Assembly (NCBI GenBank): GCA_003354135.1
Contig: PIVK01000014.1
Span: 1-64,000 of the forward strand
Direction: 5' to 3'
DNA length: 64,000 nt
From: Rhodospirillales bacterium
GTDB lineage: Bacteria; Pseudomonadota; Alphaproteobacteria; Rhodospirillales; GLO-3
Positions 48,682 through 58,305 of this stretch are shown piece after piece (position 1 is the first letter of the stretch; every line of letters begins with the position of its first letter). Below the pieces are notes generated by a model. It worked only from the letters and a program-made list of their open reading frames with translations. It was not told the origin of the DNA and did no database searches. Made by a program: the position numbers and the translations under genes.

Positions 48682-49827
48682 TCAGGTTTCCTGCACCCCC
48701 TTCACTGACTCCTCGATCAGCATGTCGACGACGGCGATCAGGGCCTTGCGGTCGTCGGCCCCGTCGGCGATGGCCTTTGCATAGGCCTCGATCTGCCGGT
48801 CGGCGCTGGTGCCACGGCGGGTGATGAGCCGGGCGTGCTCGACCTCCTGGACGCAGTCCAGGGCCTCGGCATCGTCGCGGATTAGTTCGAGAAGCTCGTC
48901 CAGTAGGTCGGACACCGGCACCAGTTTTCCCTTACCGAAATCGACCAGGCCCTCCTCAAAGCTGTAGCGCTGGGCGCGGAAGCGGTTCTCGTTAATCAGC
49001 ATCGTCGCGTAGCGGCGCCAGCGTTGGTTGGACCGCCGGAGCCGGAACAGCATGCGCACCACGCAGACGTAGAGCGCTGCCACCGCGCGGGCGTCCTCCA
49101 GGCGGGTGCAGACGTCGGTGATGCGCATTTCGATGGTCGGGAACTTGGCCGACGGCCGCACGTCCCACCAGAGCATGCTGGCGTCCTTCAGCAATCCCGC
49201 CTTGATCAGTACGTTGACATGGCGCTGGTATTCGGTGAACGAGTCGAACTGTTCCGGTAGCCCGGTGCGAGGCAGTTCGTCGAAAACGCTGAGCCGATAC
49301 GACTTGAGCCCGGTATTCTGCCCCCGCCAGAAGGGCGACGAGGTGCTAAGCGCCAGAAGGTGGGGCAGGAAATAGGAGATCTGGCCCAAAAGGTCGATGC
49401 GCAGTTCGTCGTCCTCGACGCCCACGTGGACGTGCATGCCGTTGATCAACAGCCGGCGGGCCGGGGTTTGCATGTCGCGGGCCAAGATGTTGTAGCGCTC
49501 CTGGTCCGTATGGTGCTGGGTCTGCCATTCGGAGAAGGGGTGGGTCGAGGCGGCGATGGGGGCGAGACCGTAATGCGCCGCCACCTCGGCCACCGTGCGG
49601 CGCAGCCAAGCCAGCTCGTTGCCGGCCTGCGTGACGGTCTTGCAGACCCGGGTGCCGACCTCGATCTGGGAACGCAGGAATTCGGGCCGGACGAGTTCGG
49701 CCAGCCGCTCCTCGCATTCGCGCATCATCTCGTCCGGCGACTCGATGGCCAGTTCGCGCGTCTTGCGGTCGACCAGCAGGTATTCCTCTTCGACGCCGAC
49801 CGTGAATGTGGGTTCCGCGTAATCCAT
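48682..49827 (-). CDS. Carboxylate-amine ligase, YbdK/GCS2 family
   Basis: ATP-dependent ligase of 381 residues related to plant-type glutamate-cysteine ligase. Seen: TFTVGVEEEYLLVDRKT at the N-terminus, INGMHVHVGVEDDELRID, and TIEMRITDVCTRLEDARAVA, all GCS2 hallmarks. YbdK-like enzymes have weak Glu-Cys ligase activity in vitro and unclear cell roles. Its start overlaps the stop of the N-formylglutamate amidohydrolase gene (ATGA), which suggests a shared glutamyl-compound pathway. The true substrates are not known. Confidence 0.9.
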   Translation of the reverse strand: MDYAEPTFTVGVEEEYLLVDRKTRELAIESPDEMMRECEERLAELVRPEFLRSQIEVGTRVCKTVTQAGNELAWLRRTVAEVAAHYGLAPIAASTHPFSEWQTQHHTDQERYNILARDMQTPARRLLINGMHVHVGVEDDELRIDLLGQISYFLPHLLALSTSSPFWRGQNTGLKSYRLSVFDELPRTGLPEQFDSFTEYQRHVNVLIKAGLLKDASMLWWDVRPSAKFPTIEMRITDVCTRLEDARAVAALYVCVVRMLFRLRRSNQRWRRYATMLINENRFRAQRYSFEEGLVDFGKGKLVPVSDLLDELLELIRDDAEALDCVQEVEHARLITRRGTSADRQIEAYAKAIADGADDRKALIAVVDMLIEESVKGVQET

Positions 49828-50639
49828 CAGCAGTGTTTCACTCCGTGCAGATCGTCGATCACCAGCAGTTTCTTGAAAACCTCGCTCAGCAGACCGGCCC
49901 ATTTTGCGGCGCCTTCCGCGGTTTCCAGGTGATCCTGGCGGATTTCGCCGGCAACGTGCGGCAGGCCGGCTGCGCCCGCGTGCCGGTCCATGGTGTAGCC
50001 GCTCTCACGTCCCGAATAGGGCTCGTTGTCGCCGACGCGCAGTCCCTCGGCCCTCAGAATCTCGATCATGGCCTTGGCGATCCGGGAATCGCGGCTCCAC
50101 ATCACTCCGATGTCCCACAGGCGGTCCTCGCCGTTCATGGTCGGGGTGAAGCTGTGCAGCGAGAACAGCCACGGCGCGGTTCCCGACCGCCAGATGTGGG
50201 CCAGCATCTGCGACAGGGCGTGGTGGTAGGGTTCGTGGAAGGTCTCCACCCGCCGCACCTGATCGTCCTCGCTCAGGTCCCGGTTGCCGGGAACGAAGGC
50301 GCCGTCGCTCATGCGGGGAATGGACTGCGGGTCGCCGGGCTGGCGGTTGCAGTCGATGACCAGCCGCGAGAACCCCGACAGGACTGCGGGCGCGCCGAGG
50401 TGCGTTGCCATGCGTTTCGTCACATCGACGGCGCCGATGTCGTAGGCGATGTGGCGGCGAAGGGCGTCCGGGGCCAATCCCAGGTTGTCCATGATGGCGG
50501 GAATGGTGTTGTGGGCGTGATCGCAGGCGATCAGGACCGGGCGGGCGGCATCGAAATTGAAGACTTCGAATACAGGCGGGTCGTCCGACCCTAACAGCGG
50601 ATTTCCATTTCGATCCGGGGGCGTCAACGCGTCCAACAT
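49827..50639 (-). CDS. N-formylglutamate amidohydrolase family protein
   Basis: 270-residue hydrolase. Family segments RPVLIACDHAHNTIP (metal-ligand region with His), DIGAVDVTKRMATHLGAPAV and SRLVIDCNRQPGDP, then SLHSFTP, identify the FGase/HutG2-like family. The product would be glutamate plus formate if the name reflects activity, but no other hut gene is nearby. ATG 50639 is preferred; an in-frame GTG at 50678 adds 13 residues. It is upstream of, and translationally coupled to, the carboxylate-amine ligase. Confidence 0.87.
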   Translation of the reverse strand: MLDALTPPDRNGNPLLGSDDPPVFEVFNFDAARPVLIACDHAHNTIPAIMDNLGLAPDALRRHIAYDIGAVDVTKRMATHLGAPAVLSGFSRLVIDCNRQPGDPQSIPRMSDGAFVPGNRDLSEDDQVRRVETFHEPYHHALSQMLAHIWRSGTAPWLFSLHSFTPTMNGEDRLWDIGVMWSRDSRIAKAMIEILRAEGLRVGDNEPYSGRESGYTMDRHAGAAGLPHVAGEIRQDHLETAEGAAKWAGLLSEVFKKLLVIDDLHGVKHC

Positions 50640-50762
50640 GAGTCCGATGATACCGTGATTAGGGCTTGTGGACGACACCTTATGTCGGAAACATACGATA
50701 TGACCGCTGTAGATAACATGTGATCCGTCCGGTTTAGAATGGGGCTCAAAAGAAGGGCCTCA

Positions 50763-50870
50763 ATGAGACGGACAGAAGTGTTGCAAGGGATACGGCAGAT
50801 AAAATTCGATGATGTTTACGAACGGACGACGCGGCGTGAGTTGAGCCAGGCGGAGGCGGCTTCAATTCCG
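50763..50870 (+). pseudogene. Relic of an ISNCY-like transposase N-terminus
   Basis: About 35 codons (MRRTEVLQGIRQIKFDDVYE, then RTTRRELSQAEAAS) resemble the start of ISNCY-group transposases, which continue into a helix-turn-helix absent here. The frame leaves the family sequence near 50865 and stops at 50945. No inverted repeats or other transposase parts were found within 50640-50988, which is otherwise without genes. Confidence 0.5.
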
Positions 50871-50988
50871 GTTCCATCGGTTTGTCCGGAAATGCTCCCG
50901 TATTGCGGGGTCATGCTCTCCGTATTGCAAATTTCGATCGCGTGAAATACAACAATTGCATATTCCGAGAACCGCGAAGGGGGCAAAC

Positions 50989-52314
50989 ATGCATAGGAAA
51001 CTCCCATCAACGCCCATTGAGGCCTTGGAGATCTCCGCCGGGCTCCGCTTCACCATGAACATGGTGTGCAAAGCCGCCGACCTGTTCGGATTCTGGAATC
51101 GTCCCTTCAAAGGAGCGGCAACGTCATTCGAGGAAATGACGCTGCTGGACAAGTTCTACTGGGTCTATAAGTGCACGAACCCCATTACTCAGGTGGAGAG
51201 GGGCGAAAATACCGCCGGCCTGTTTTCGGCCGATGGCGGCGTGATCGGCCTGCCGCCGGATTTCGAAAAACGGAATTCGCTCACGCTTGGCGCCGCCGGT
51301 GACCTGTTTCGGGTCAGCGGCATCGAGGATGCGAGGGACGTGGTGTTCGAAAACATCGCCGATCTGCTGTTCGATCAGGATATTTCCTACGCCAATTTCG
51401 AATCCCCGGTTACCGGGCAGGAGTTGAAAGAAGAGGTTGTCAGCGACAAGGAAAGTCCCATCGAATGCTGTTCGCGGGACCATTTCGATGTCCTTAAGGG
51501 TCACGCGGGCAAACACTTCACCGTGTTGCATACGGCCAACAACCATATATTTGACATGGGCACGGAAGGCTTGGAAACCACTATAAAGGCCCTGTCCGAC
51601 GCGGGCATCCTTGATGTCGGCATCAACGTTACGCCGGACGATTTCGGCCGCGGGACGATCCTCACCCGCGAGGGCTTCAAGATTGGTTTCGCCTCCGCCA
51701 CGTTCAGCCTTAACGGGCGGGACCTGCCGGCGGGCGAGGAATGGCGCATCAATGTCGCCAGGATGCTCTCGAAATTCGCCGACGCGGAACTGGATCTCCT
51801 GAAACGCCAGATCGACGACTGCCGGGCCCAGGGATGTGATTTCATCATCGCGTCGCTCCACGGAGGGCACGAGTTCGAATTCTTTCCCCGCAGGCGGCAG
51901 GTAGAGACCGCACGCACCTTGGTCGAGTGGGGCGCGGATGCCGTTATCGCCCACCATCCGCACGTGGTCCAGCCGGTTGAATACTACCGCACGCGGAGGG
52001 ACCCCGACCGCATCGCCGTGATCGCCTATTCCCTGGGCAGCCTGCTCTGGTCCTTCTCCGCTCCCCACTTGGCATTGAGCGCGATTCTAAACCTCACCCT
52101 CACCAAGGGCCGGTTCCAGGACAGGGATGTGACCTACATCGAAAACGCCCGCGTGACCCCGGTGTTCCGCAGTGCCGTCGGCAAAGACGGCGATCTGCTG
52201 CCCACGATCGAAAAGCTCGCCGATCACCTGGACGGGCGCAGCGATAGGCACGATGCAGACTATATCGGTCAAATCAAACGCTACGCCGATCTGATTTTTG
52301 GGAGCGCGGCCTGA
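50989..52314 (+). CDS. CapA-family (poly-gamma-glutamate biosynthesis-like) metallophosphatase-fold protein
   Basis: 441-residue protein of the CapA/PGA_cap superfamily. Seen: GDLFRVSGIEDA near the domain start, LLFDQDISYANFESPVTG, VLHTANNHIFDMGTEGLE (the NNH-D-G metal motif), SLHGGHEFEFFPRRRQ and the HxH site VIAHHPHVVQPVEYY. No signal peptide is clear. Not all members make poly-glutamate; the function here is unknown. The ATG at 50989 has GAAGGGGGC upstream and is preferred to one at 50956. The stop codon lies in the first of three 20-bp tandem repeats. Confidence 0.87.
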   Translation: MHRKLPSTPIEALEISAGLRFTMNMVCKAADLFGFWNRPFKGAATSFEEMTLLDKFYWVYKCTNPITQVERGENTAGLFSADGGVIGLPPDFEKRNSLTLGAAGDLFRVSGIEDARDVVFENIADLLFDQDISYANFESPVTGQELKEEVVSDKESPIECCSRDHFDVLKGHAGKHFTVLHTANNHIFDMGTEGLETTIKALSDAGILDVGINVTPDDFGRGTILTREGFKIGFASATFSLNGRDLPAGEEWRINVARMLSKFADAELDLLKRQIDDCRAQGCDFIIASLHGGHEFEFFPRRRQVETARTLVEWGADAVIAHHPHVVQPVEYYRTRRDPDRIAVIAYSLGSLLWSFSAPHLALSAILNLTLTKGRFQDRDVTYIENARVTPVFRSAVGKDGDLLPTIEKLADHLDGRSDRHDADYIGQIKRYADLIFGSAA

Positions 52315-52350
52315 TTCTGGGGAGCGCGGCCTGATTCTGGGGAGCGCGGG
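52291..52350. repeat. Three tandem copies of a 20-bp repeat at the CapA gene 3' end
   Basis: Units at 52291-52310, 52311-52330 and 52331-52350. The first, with two or three changes, encodes the last residues before the TGA. The next two start CTGATTCTGG and end GGAGCGCGG plus C or G. Since 20 is not a multiple of three, the copies do not extend the protein; they follow the stop codon. Confidence 0.92.
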
Positions 52351-52427
52351 ATAACAATGCGGGATATTTCGGCGCCCGGAAAGAGCCACGGCCTTGCGCA
52401 CGGCAAAAACGGGAACCGCCGCGAGCG

Positions 52428-53336
52428 TTACCCTTTACACATCTGATCGGCGATGGACCGGTAGAGCGCCGCCACCTCCTCGACCAACGCTTCGGGGATC
52501 GGCGGAATGTCGGGCTCCGGCTCGCCAGCATCCCGCGCACCGTAAAGCGCAGCGTGGTAGCCGGTCTCGCGGTAGTGCGCGCGGATAGCCTCCTTGGACA
52601 GTTCCACCATCTCGCCCGAGGCCTCGTAGCGGCCGCGGTCCCACCAGCGGTCCTCGTCGGCGGTGCCGAAGACGTCGACGATCATCAGCCGACCTTGGGT
52701 GTCGAAGCCGAACTCCTTCTTGCCGTCCACGTGCATGATGTTGGTGGCGGCCGTGCGCTCGTCCATCACCTGGTCGATGCGCACGCAGGTGTCGCGGATG
52801 CCGTCAAGCTGCGCATCGTCCATCCGCGACAGGAGCTTGGCCTCTTCCCGGTCCACCGAGCGGTCGATGGGCTCCAGCTTGGTCGTGGTCTCGAACATGG
52901 GTGCCTTGAGGCGCATGCCCTTGGTCAGGCCGTCGCCGGGCGCGAAGCCCAGGTCGGTCTTCTGCACCTTGCCCTTCTGCAACCGGTCCCAGAGCGACCC
53001 GGCGACGAAGTGCCGCAGGATGAATTCCAGGGGCACGAGGTGATTGGTCGAGCCGTCGGCGTTGATGTTCTCGCGCCCGTGGATGATCTTTACCGGCTCC
53101 ACCATCATCGAGGTGTCGCCGGTGCGCTCGATGAAGTGGTTGTAGATGCCGATCTCGCTCAGGACCTCGAACCAGTGACAGGCCATATCGTTCAAGGCCT
53201 TGCCCTTGCCGGGAATGGTGTTGGGGACCAGCTTGTCGAAGACCGAGATGCGATCCGAGAACTCGAACTCGATCTTGCCATCGTCCAACTGAAAGACGTT
53301 CTTCACTGAACCGGTATGGATGAGCGTCCTGGTCAT
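52428..53336 (-). CDS. purC: Phosphoribosylaminoimidazole-succinocarboxamide synthase (SAICAR synthetase)
   Basis: Purine biosynthesis enzyme that adds aspartate to CAIR. The 302-residue form is the longer type. It begins MTRTLIHTGSVKNVFQLDDG and has GKGKALNDMACHWFEVL, NHLVPLEFILRHFVAGSLW (the PLEFIxR region) and MIVDVFGTADEDRWWD, the active-site Asp-containing segment. The start at 53336 fits the family; upstream residues in the open frame are not conserved. It is divergent from purS-purQ-purL, so the four genes share one control region of 179 bp. Confidence 0.94.
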   Translation of the reverse strand: MTRTLIHTGSVKNVFQLDDGKIEFEFSDRISVFDKLVPNTIPGKGKALNDMACHWFEVLSEIGIYNHFIERTGDTSMMVEPVKIIHGRENINADGSTNHLVPLEFILRHFVAGSLWDRLQKGKVQKTDLGFAPGDGLTKGMRLKAPMFETTTKLEPIDRSVDREEAKLLSRMDDAQLDGIRDTCVRIDQVMDERTAATNIMHVDGKKEFGFDTQGRLMIVDVFGTADEDRWWDRGRYEASGEMVELSKEAIRAHYRETGYHAALYGARDAGEPEPDIPPIPEALVEEVAALYRSIADQMCKG

Positions 53337-53515
53337 GTCCGATTCTCCTAAGTTTTGCCCCCCGGAGCGAAAGAAAGCCGGGAAAATGGCCCATAGCGGC
53401 CGCGATGTAAAGCGGCAATCCAAGGGCTTGGCCGTCTGGGGATAAATCCCCCTTTTGATTCGGAAACGATGGTGTACAAAAGGGGCGATTCGCACCAAGT
53501 GGGGATTTCCAAATC

Positions 53516-53758
53516 ATGAAGGCCAAGGTTTACGTGACGCTCAAAATCGGGGTGCTCGACCCTCAGGGCAAGGCGGTCCAGCACGCGCTGCACGCGTTGG
53601 GGTTCGAGGGTGTCGGCGACGTCCGCCAGGGCAAGTTCGTCGAGATCGAACTTGACGAGACCGACCGCGCCCAGGCCGAACGCGCGGTGGACGAGATGTG
53701 CCGCCAACTGCTCGCCAACACGGTGATCGAGGACTACTCGATCGATCTCGAAGACTGA
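53516..53758 (+). CDS. purS: Phosphoribosylformylglycinamidine synthase, PurS subunit
   Basis: 80-residue small subunit that bridges PurQ and PurL in the FGAM synthase complex. The sequence MKAKVYVTLKIGVLDPQGKA and the end NTVIEDYSIDLED are characteristic. It is the first gene of purS-purQ-purL, 15 bp before purQ. Its presence explains the smaller PurL downstream and shows the three-part FGAM synthase rather than the single-chain enzyme of enteric bacteria. Confidence 0.97.
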   Translation: MKAKVYVTLKIGVLDPQGKAVQHALHALGFEGVGDVRQGKFVEIELDETDRAQAERAVDEMCRQLLANTVIEDYSIDLED

Positions 53759-53773
53759 AATCGAGACGCGCCC

Positions 53774-54436
53774 ATGAAAGCCGCCGTCATCGTCTTCCCC
53801 GCCGCCACCAGCGACCGCGACACCAAGGTCTGTCTGGAGCAAAGCACCGGGAAACCGGTCCACATGGTCTGGCACGGGGACACCGAGATTCCCGACGTCG
53901 ACCTCATCGTCCTGCCGGGCGGGTTTTCCTATGGGGACTACCTGCGCTGCGGCGCCATGGCGTCCCACTCGCCGATCATGAAAGAGGTCAAGTCCCGCGC
54001 CAAGCAGGGCGTGCATGTGCTGGGCATCTGCAACGGCTTCCAAATCCTTTGCGAATCCGGGCTGCTTCCGGGCGTTCTGATGCGCAACGCCGGGCTCAAG
54101 TTCATCTGCAAGGACGTGGATCTCAGGGTCGAGAACGACACCACCCCCTTCACCCGGGGCTATGGCAAGGGCCAGGCCGTCCGCATCCCGGTGTCGCATC
54201 ACGACGGCAACTACTTTGCCGATGATGCGGCCCTGGAAAAGCTTGAGGACGAGGGACGGGTGGCCTTCCGCTATCTGGCCAACCCCAACGGCAGCCGGGC
54301 TGACATCGCAGGAATCCTTAATGACAAGGGCAATGTGCTCGGCATGATGCCGCACCCCGAGCGTCTGGCCGACGCCCAGCTGGGCGGTACCGACGGACGG
54401 CCCATGTTCGACGCCCTGACGGAGGCGTTGTCATGA
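53774..54436 (+). CDS. purQ: Phosphoribosylformylglycinamidine synthase, PurQ glutaminase subunit
   Basis: Class I glutamine amidotransferase of 220 residues that supplies ammonia to PurL. Seen: [17 protein letters not shown], the nucleophile region [19 protein letters not shown] (Cys), and the His-x-Glu end GMMPHPERL. Its length is that of the stand-alone PurQ. The stop overlaps the purL start (ATGA). Confidence 0.98.
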   Translation: MKAAVIVFPAATSDRDTKVCLEQSTGKPVHMVWHGDTEIPDVDLIVLPGGFSYGDYLRCGAMASHSPIMKEVKSRAKQGVHVLGICNGFQILCESGLLPGVLMRNAGLKFICKDVDLRVENDTTPFTRGYGKGQAVRIPVSHHDGNYFADDAALEKLEDEGRVAFRYLANPNGSRADIAGILNDKGNVLGMMPHPERLADAQLGGTDGRPMFDALTEALS

Positions 54437-56634
54437 GCGAAATAACCCCCGACGTCATCGCGTCCCACGGTTTCACCGAGGATGAATACGAAGAGGTGCT
54501 GCGCATCATGGGGCGTGAGCCCAACCTGACCGAGCTCGGCGTCTTTTCCGTCATGTGGTCGGAGCATTGTTCCTACAAGTCGTCCAAGAAGTGGCTCAAG
54601 ACCCTGCCCACCGAGGCCCCCTGGGTCATCTGCGGCCCCGGCGAGAACGCGGGTGTCATCGACATCGGCGACAACCAGGCCGTCATCTTTAAGATGGAAA
54701 GCCACAACCACCCCTCCTTCATCGAGCCCTACCAAGGAGCCGCAACCGGCGTGGGCGGCATCATGCGCGACGTTTTCACCATGGGGGCCAGGCCCATCGC
54801 CAACCTCAACGCGCTTCGCTTCGGCGCACCGGAACACCGCAAGACCCGCCATCTGGTGGCGGGCGTGGTGGCCGGCATCGGCGACTACGGCAACTGCATG
54901 GGCGTGCCGACGGTGGGCGGCGAGTGCGAGTTCCACGCCAGCTACGACGGCAACATCCTGGTTAACGCCATGACCGTCGGCCTGGCAGACGCCGGCAATA
55001 TCTTCTATTCGGCTGCCGCGGGCGTCGGCAATCCCGTCGTCTACGTCGGGTCCAAGACGGGGCGCGACGGCATCCATGGCGCCACCATGGCAAGTGCGGA
55101 GTTCTGCGAGGACTCGGAGGAGAAGCGGCCCACGGTGCAGGTGGGCGATCCCTTCACCGAGAAATTGCTGTTGGAGGCCTGCCTGGAGCTGATGGCCACC
55201 GACGCCATCGTCGCCATCCAGGACATGGGGGCGGCGGGGCTGACCTCGTCCAGCTTCGAGATGGCTTCCAAGGGCGGCGTCGGCATCGAGATGGACCTGG
55301 ACCAGGTGCCCCAGCGCGAAGAGAACATGACGGCCTACGAGATGCTGCTGTCCGAAAGCCAGGAGCGCATGCTGATGGTGCTCCAGCCCGGCAAGGAGAA
55401 AATGGCGCGTGCCGTCTTCGAGAAGTGGGAGTTGGACTTCGCCGTCGTCGGGACCCTGACCGACACGGGCCGTATGGTAATCCGCCATCAAGGCGAGGTG
55501 GTGGCGGACCTTCCCATCGATCCGCTGGCGTCGGCGAGCCCCGAGTACAATCGGCCCTGGACGCCGACCCCGGCCGCACCCGCGATCTCGCCCGCCGACG
55601 TGCCGGCGCCCGACAGCCTGACCGGGGTGCTCAAGACCTTGATCGGCACGCCGGACCTGTGCTCCAAGCGCTGGATATGGGAACAGTACGACCACATGGT
55701 GATGACCGACACCATAGGCCGCCCGGGTGGCGATGCGGCGCTGGTCCGCGTCCACGGGACCAAGAAGGCACTTGCCATGAGTTCCGACTGCACGCCGCGC
55801 TACTGTCTGGCCGATCCGGTACAGGGTGGGCGCCAAACGGTTGCGGAATCCTGGCGCAACGTGACGGCGACGGGGGCCACGCCGCTCGCCATCACCGACA
55901 ACATGAACTTCGGCAACCCCGAGAAGCCCGAGATCATGGGCCAGTTCGTGGGCTGCATCGAGGGTATGCGTGAGGCCTGCATGGCGCTCGACTATCCGGT
56001 CATTTCGGGCAACGTGTCGCTCTACAACGAAACCCGGGGCACCGCCATCTGCCCGACGCCGACCATCGGCGGGGTGGGGCTGATCGAGGATTCCGCCAAG
56101 GCCGTCGATAGCGCCTTTCCGGCCGAAGGCCAAGCGATCATTCTCATCGGCGAGACCAGGGGACACTTGGGATCATCTCTTTATCTGCGCGAAATCGCGG
56201 GGGGGGAGGACGGTGCGCCGCCACCGGTCGACTTGGCCGCCGAGCGCAGGAACGGCGACTTCGTACGCGGCCTGATTCTGGCGGGCCAGGCCACGGCGTG
56301 TCACGATCTCTCGGGCGGTGGGCTTGCCGTCGCCCTGGCCGAGATGGCGATGGCCGGGGACATGGGAGCCGCCATCGAGCCCGCGAACGGGGACCTGCCT
56401 CTCCATGCCTGGCTGTTCGGCGAGGATCAGGCGCGCTATCTGCTCACCGTCGGTGACGCCGAATCCGTGCTGGCGGCGGCGGCCGAGGCCGGGGTCCCGG
56501 CCGCCGTAATCGGCACCACCGGGGCCAAGGAGTTGACGTTGGGCAAGAACGAGACCATATCGGTGGCAGATCTTAAGACCGCCCACGAGGTCTGGCTGCC
56601 CGGTTTCATGGCGGCCCCCGATACGTTCGAGTAA
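54433..56634 (+). CDS. purL: Phosphoribosylformylglycinamidine synthase, PurL subunit
   Basis: ATP-dependent synthase subunit that converts FGAR to FGAM. The 733-residue small-type PurL has the ATP-binding sequence [19 protein letters not shown], then [20 protein letters not shown], and the second AIRS-type domain with [20 protein letters not shown]. It overlaps purQ and is followed 16 bp later by the bolA-like gene. It is complete, with no frameshift. Confidence 0.98.
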   Translation: MSEITPDVIASHGFTEDEYEEVLRIMGREPNLTELGVFSVMWSEHCSYKSSKKWLKTLPTEAPWVICGPGENAGVIDIGDNQAVIFKMESHNHPSFIEPYQGAATGVGGIMRDVFTMGARPIANLNALRFGAPEHRKTRHLVAGVVAGIGDYGNCMGVPTVGGECEFHASYDGNILVNAMTVGLADAGNIFYSAAAGVGNPVVYVGSKTGRDGIHGATMASAEFCEDSEEKRPTVQVGDPFTEKLLLEACLELMATDAIVAIQDMGAAGLTSSSFEMASKGGVGIEMDLDQVPQREENMTAYEMLLSESQERMLMVLQPGKEKMARAVFEKWELDFAVVGTLTDTGRMVIRHQGEVVADLPIDPLASASPEYNRPWTPTPAAPAISPADVPAPDSLTGVLKTLIGTPDLCSKRWIWEQYDHMVMTDTIGRPGGDAALVRVHGTKKALAMSSDCTPRYCLADPVQGGRQTVAESWRNVTATGATPLAITDNMNFGNPEKPEIMGQFVGCIEGMREACMALDYPVISGNVSLYNETRGTAICPTPTIGGVGLIEDSAKAVDSAFPAEGQAIILIGETRGHLGSSLYLREIAGGEDGAPPPVDLAAERRNGDFVRGLILAGQATACHDLSGGGLAVALAEMAMAGDMGAAIEPANGDLPLHAWLFGEDQARYLLTVGDAESVLAAAAEAGVPAAVIGTTGAKELTLGKNETISVADLKTAHEVWLPGFMAAPDTFE

Positions 56635-56650
56635 AAAAGGACCGGCAAAG

Positions 56651-56890
56651 ATGACCATGGAAGCGGGCGAAATCGAGCGCCTGATCAAAGAAGGCCTTCC
56701 CGACGCCGAGGTTCTGATCGAGGACCTGCGCGGCGATGGCAACCATTACGCGGCTAAGGTGGTGTCCGCGTCCTTTGCCGGCAAGTCCCGCGTTCAGCAG
56801 CACCAGATGGTCTATACCGCGCTGCGGGGCCGCATGGGCGGCGAACTGCATGCGCTGGCACTCCAAACATCCGCCCCCGAAGACACTTAA
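56651..56890 (+). CDS. BolA-family protein
   Basis: 79-residue protein of the BolA superfamily, which partners with monothiol glutaredoxins to hold [2Fe-2S] clusters. Seen: MEAGEIERLIKEGLPDAEVL and the conserved helix VVSASFAGKSRVQQHQMVY, with the invariant His in QQHQMVY. It is immediately upstream of grxD, the expected partner, at a spacing of 20 bp. A role in iron-sulfur handling is inferred from that pairing. Confidence 0.95.
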   Translation: MTMEAGEIERLIKEGLPDAEVLIEDLRGDGNHYAAKVVSASFAGKSRVQQHQMVYTALRGRMGGELHALALQTSAPEDT

Positions 56891-56910
56891 GATAAAAAAG
56901 GGTATCCCCG

Positions 56911-57243
56911 ATGAACGACAATCCCATATTCGCCCGTATCCAGCAGGAAATCGACGACAACCCGGTGGCGCTCTTCATGAAGGGCTCGCCGGCCTTCCCG
57001 CAGTGCGGTTTCTCTGCCGCCTTGGTGCAGGTGCTGACCCAGATAGGGGTCAAGTTCAAGGGCATCGACGTGCTGTCCGACCCCGAGATCCGCGAGGGCA
57101 TCAAGGCCTTCGCCAACTGGCCGACCATTCCCCAGCTCTACGTTAAGGGCGAGTTCGTCGGCGGCTGCGACATCGTGCGCGAGATGCATGCCAACGGCGA
57201 ACTCAAGGCGCTGATGGACGACAAGGGCGTCGACTACGCCTGA
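56911..57243 (+). CDS. grxD: Monothiol glutaredoxin, Grx4/GrxD type
   Basis: 110-residue CGFS glutaredoxin for [2Fe-2S] cluster delivery. The active-site motif is PQCGFSAA, with the GSH-binding KGSPAFPQ before it and NWPTIPQLYVKGEFVGGCDI after it. It forms a pair with the bolA-like gene just upstream. No strong terminator was identified in the 178-bp gap that follows; a short GC hairpin there is poorly formed. Confidence 0.97.
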   Translation: MNDNPIFARIQQEIDDNPVALFMKGSPAFPQCGFSAALVQVLTQIGVKFKGIDVLSDPEIREGIKAFANWPTIPQLYVKGEFVGGCDIVREMHANGELKALMDDKGVDYA

Positions 57244-57421
57244 ACCTTTCCGCGCCGAAGTTCCAGGGAAGGGCTGCGGGGTCCTGCGGCCCTCATCATA
57301 AGACACGCGGATCGTAAGAAATCGAAGCTGCTTCGCGGCGCCGAATTCTCGCGTAAACCCGCTCTGTCATATCGATGTAGAGGACTCTTTACGGAACGAC
57401 TCGGATTATTCCGATCATGCT

Positions 57422-57865
57422 TTAATGAATCAGTCTTCCGTGCGGCAATTGTACGATGGACAGCCAGAATTTCCGGAATATATTGAGCGATTCCATGAGA
57501 TCATCAAAATTCGCAGCCTTGGTCATAAAGGCGTTCGCTCCATTTTTGTAGCAATACTCGACGTCGACTCCCGCAAAAGAAGTGGTTAAGATGATTACCG
57601 GAATTTCCTGAAGTACGGGGTCTGTTTTCATCTTGGTCAAAACTGTTCGACCGTCCATTTTGGGAAGGTTCAAGTCCAACAAGACCAAGCCGGGTTCCGG
57701 TGCATCGTTGAACTCCCCGTCCCGTTGGAGAAACTCCATAGCCTGAGCACCATCAACGACATGGTGGATGTTGCTGACCGCGACACCTCCGGCTTGCAGC
57801 GCCTCCTTGATCAACCGAGCGTCGCCGGGATTGTCTTCGATCAGCAGGATATCGTTGGAATTCAT
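57422..57865 (-). CDS. Single-domain response regulator (Rcp1-like receiver)
   Basis: 147-residue stand-alone receiver domain. Seen: acidic pocket ILLIEDNPGDARLIKEAL, phospho-acceptor Asp in GLVLLDLNLPKMDGR, Thr in PVIILTTSFAG, and Lys in NAFMTKAANFDD. The long alpha-1 start (EDNPGDARL) is typical of Rcp1-type regulators that serve phytochrome-like or hybrid kinases. No kinase gene is adjacent, so the partner is unknown. The next 442 bp upstream hold no clear gene. Confidence 0.93.
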   Translation of the reverse strand: MNSNDILLIEDNPGDARLIKEALQAGGVAVSNIHHVVDGAQAMEFLQRDGEFNDAPEPGLVLLDLNLPKMDGRTVLTKMKTDPVLQEIPVIILTTSFAGVDVEYCYKNGANAFMTKAANFDDLMESLNIFRKFWLSIVQLPHGRLIH

Positions 57866-58305
57866 TTTTCCCCTCGATCACATGGGATGCGTTGGATCAT
57901 GAAATATTCTAATGCATCGCAACGCTGGTGCCTGTGACAGACATCACTTCCCGGTCATGGGACCGCTGGATCAGACTGAAAATACGCTCGCGGCGCTTCG
58001 GAAACTCGTGAATGAATCAAGAAGCCTATTGCACGGCCCGCCGACGACCGCCGACACGGCGGCATCTCTCGCCAATGTTCAAGGCGGGGCGAACGCCGGG
58101 CGGGCCGCGGTTTCAAGGAACCGGATCTGGCGGATCAGAGTCAAATTGACGGGAGCGGCGAGGCCCAACGTTCGCCCCGCGCCTCGACGGCCCCAGCGCC
58201 GAGAACGAGGATATTCACGGCCGGAATTTAACCGCCGCTGGGGAACAAGAAAAAGGCCGCATTCCAACGGAACGCGGCCTTTTTCGAATTCGGTGGCACC
58301 CGGGG
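57866..58305. other. Gene-poor stretch between the response regulator and the rpsD island
   Basis: GC-rich host DNA. A plus-strand open frame at 57912-58355 exists but crosses the island boundary and the terminator at 58250-58284, so it is not credible as a gene. Apart from that terminator, no RNA gene, repeat or operator was found. Confidence 0.6.

Noticed and set aside
57255-57300. Terminator after grxD (AGGGCTGC ... GCGGCCCT)
   Set aside because: The stem is short with a wobble pair and no T tract follows.
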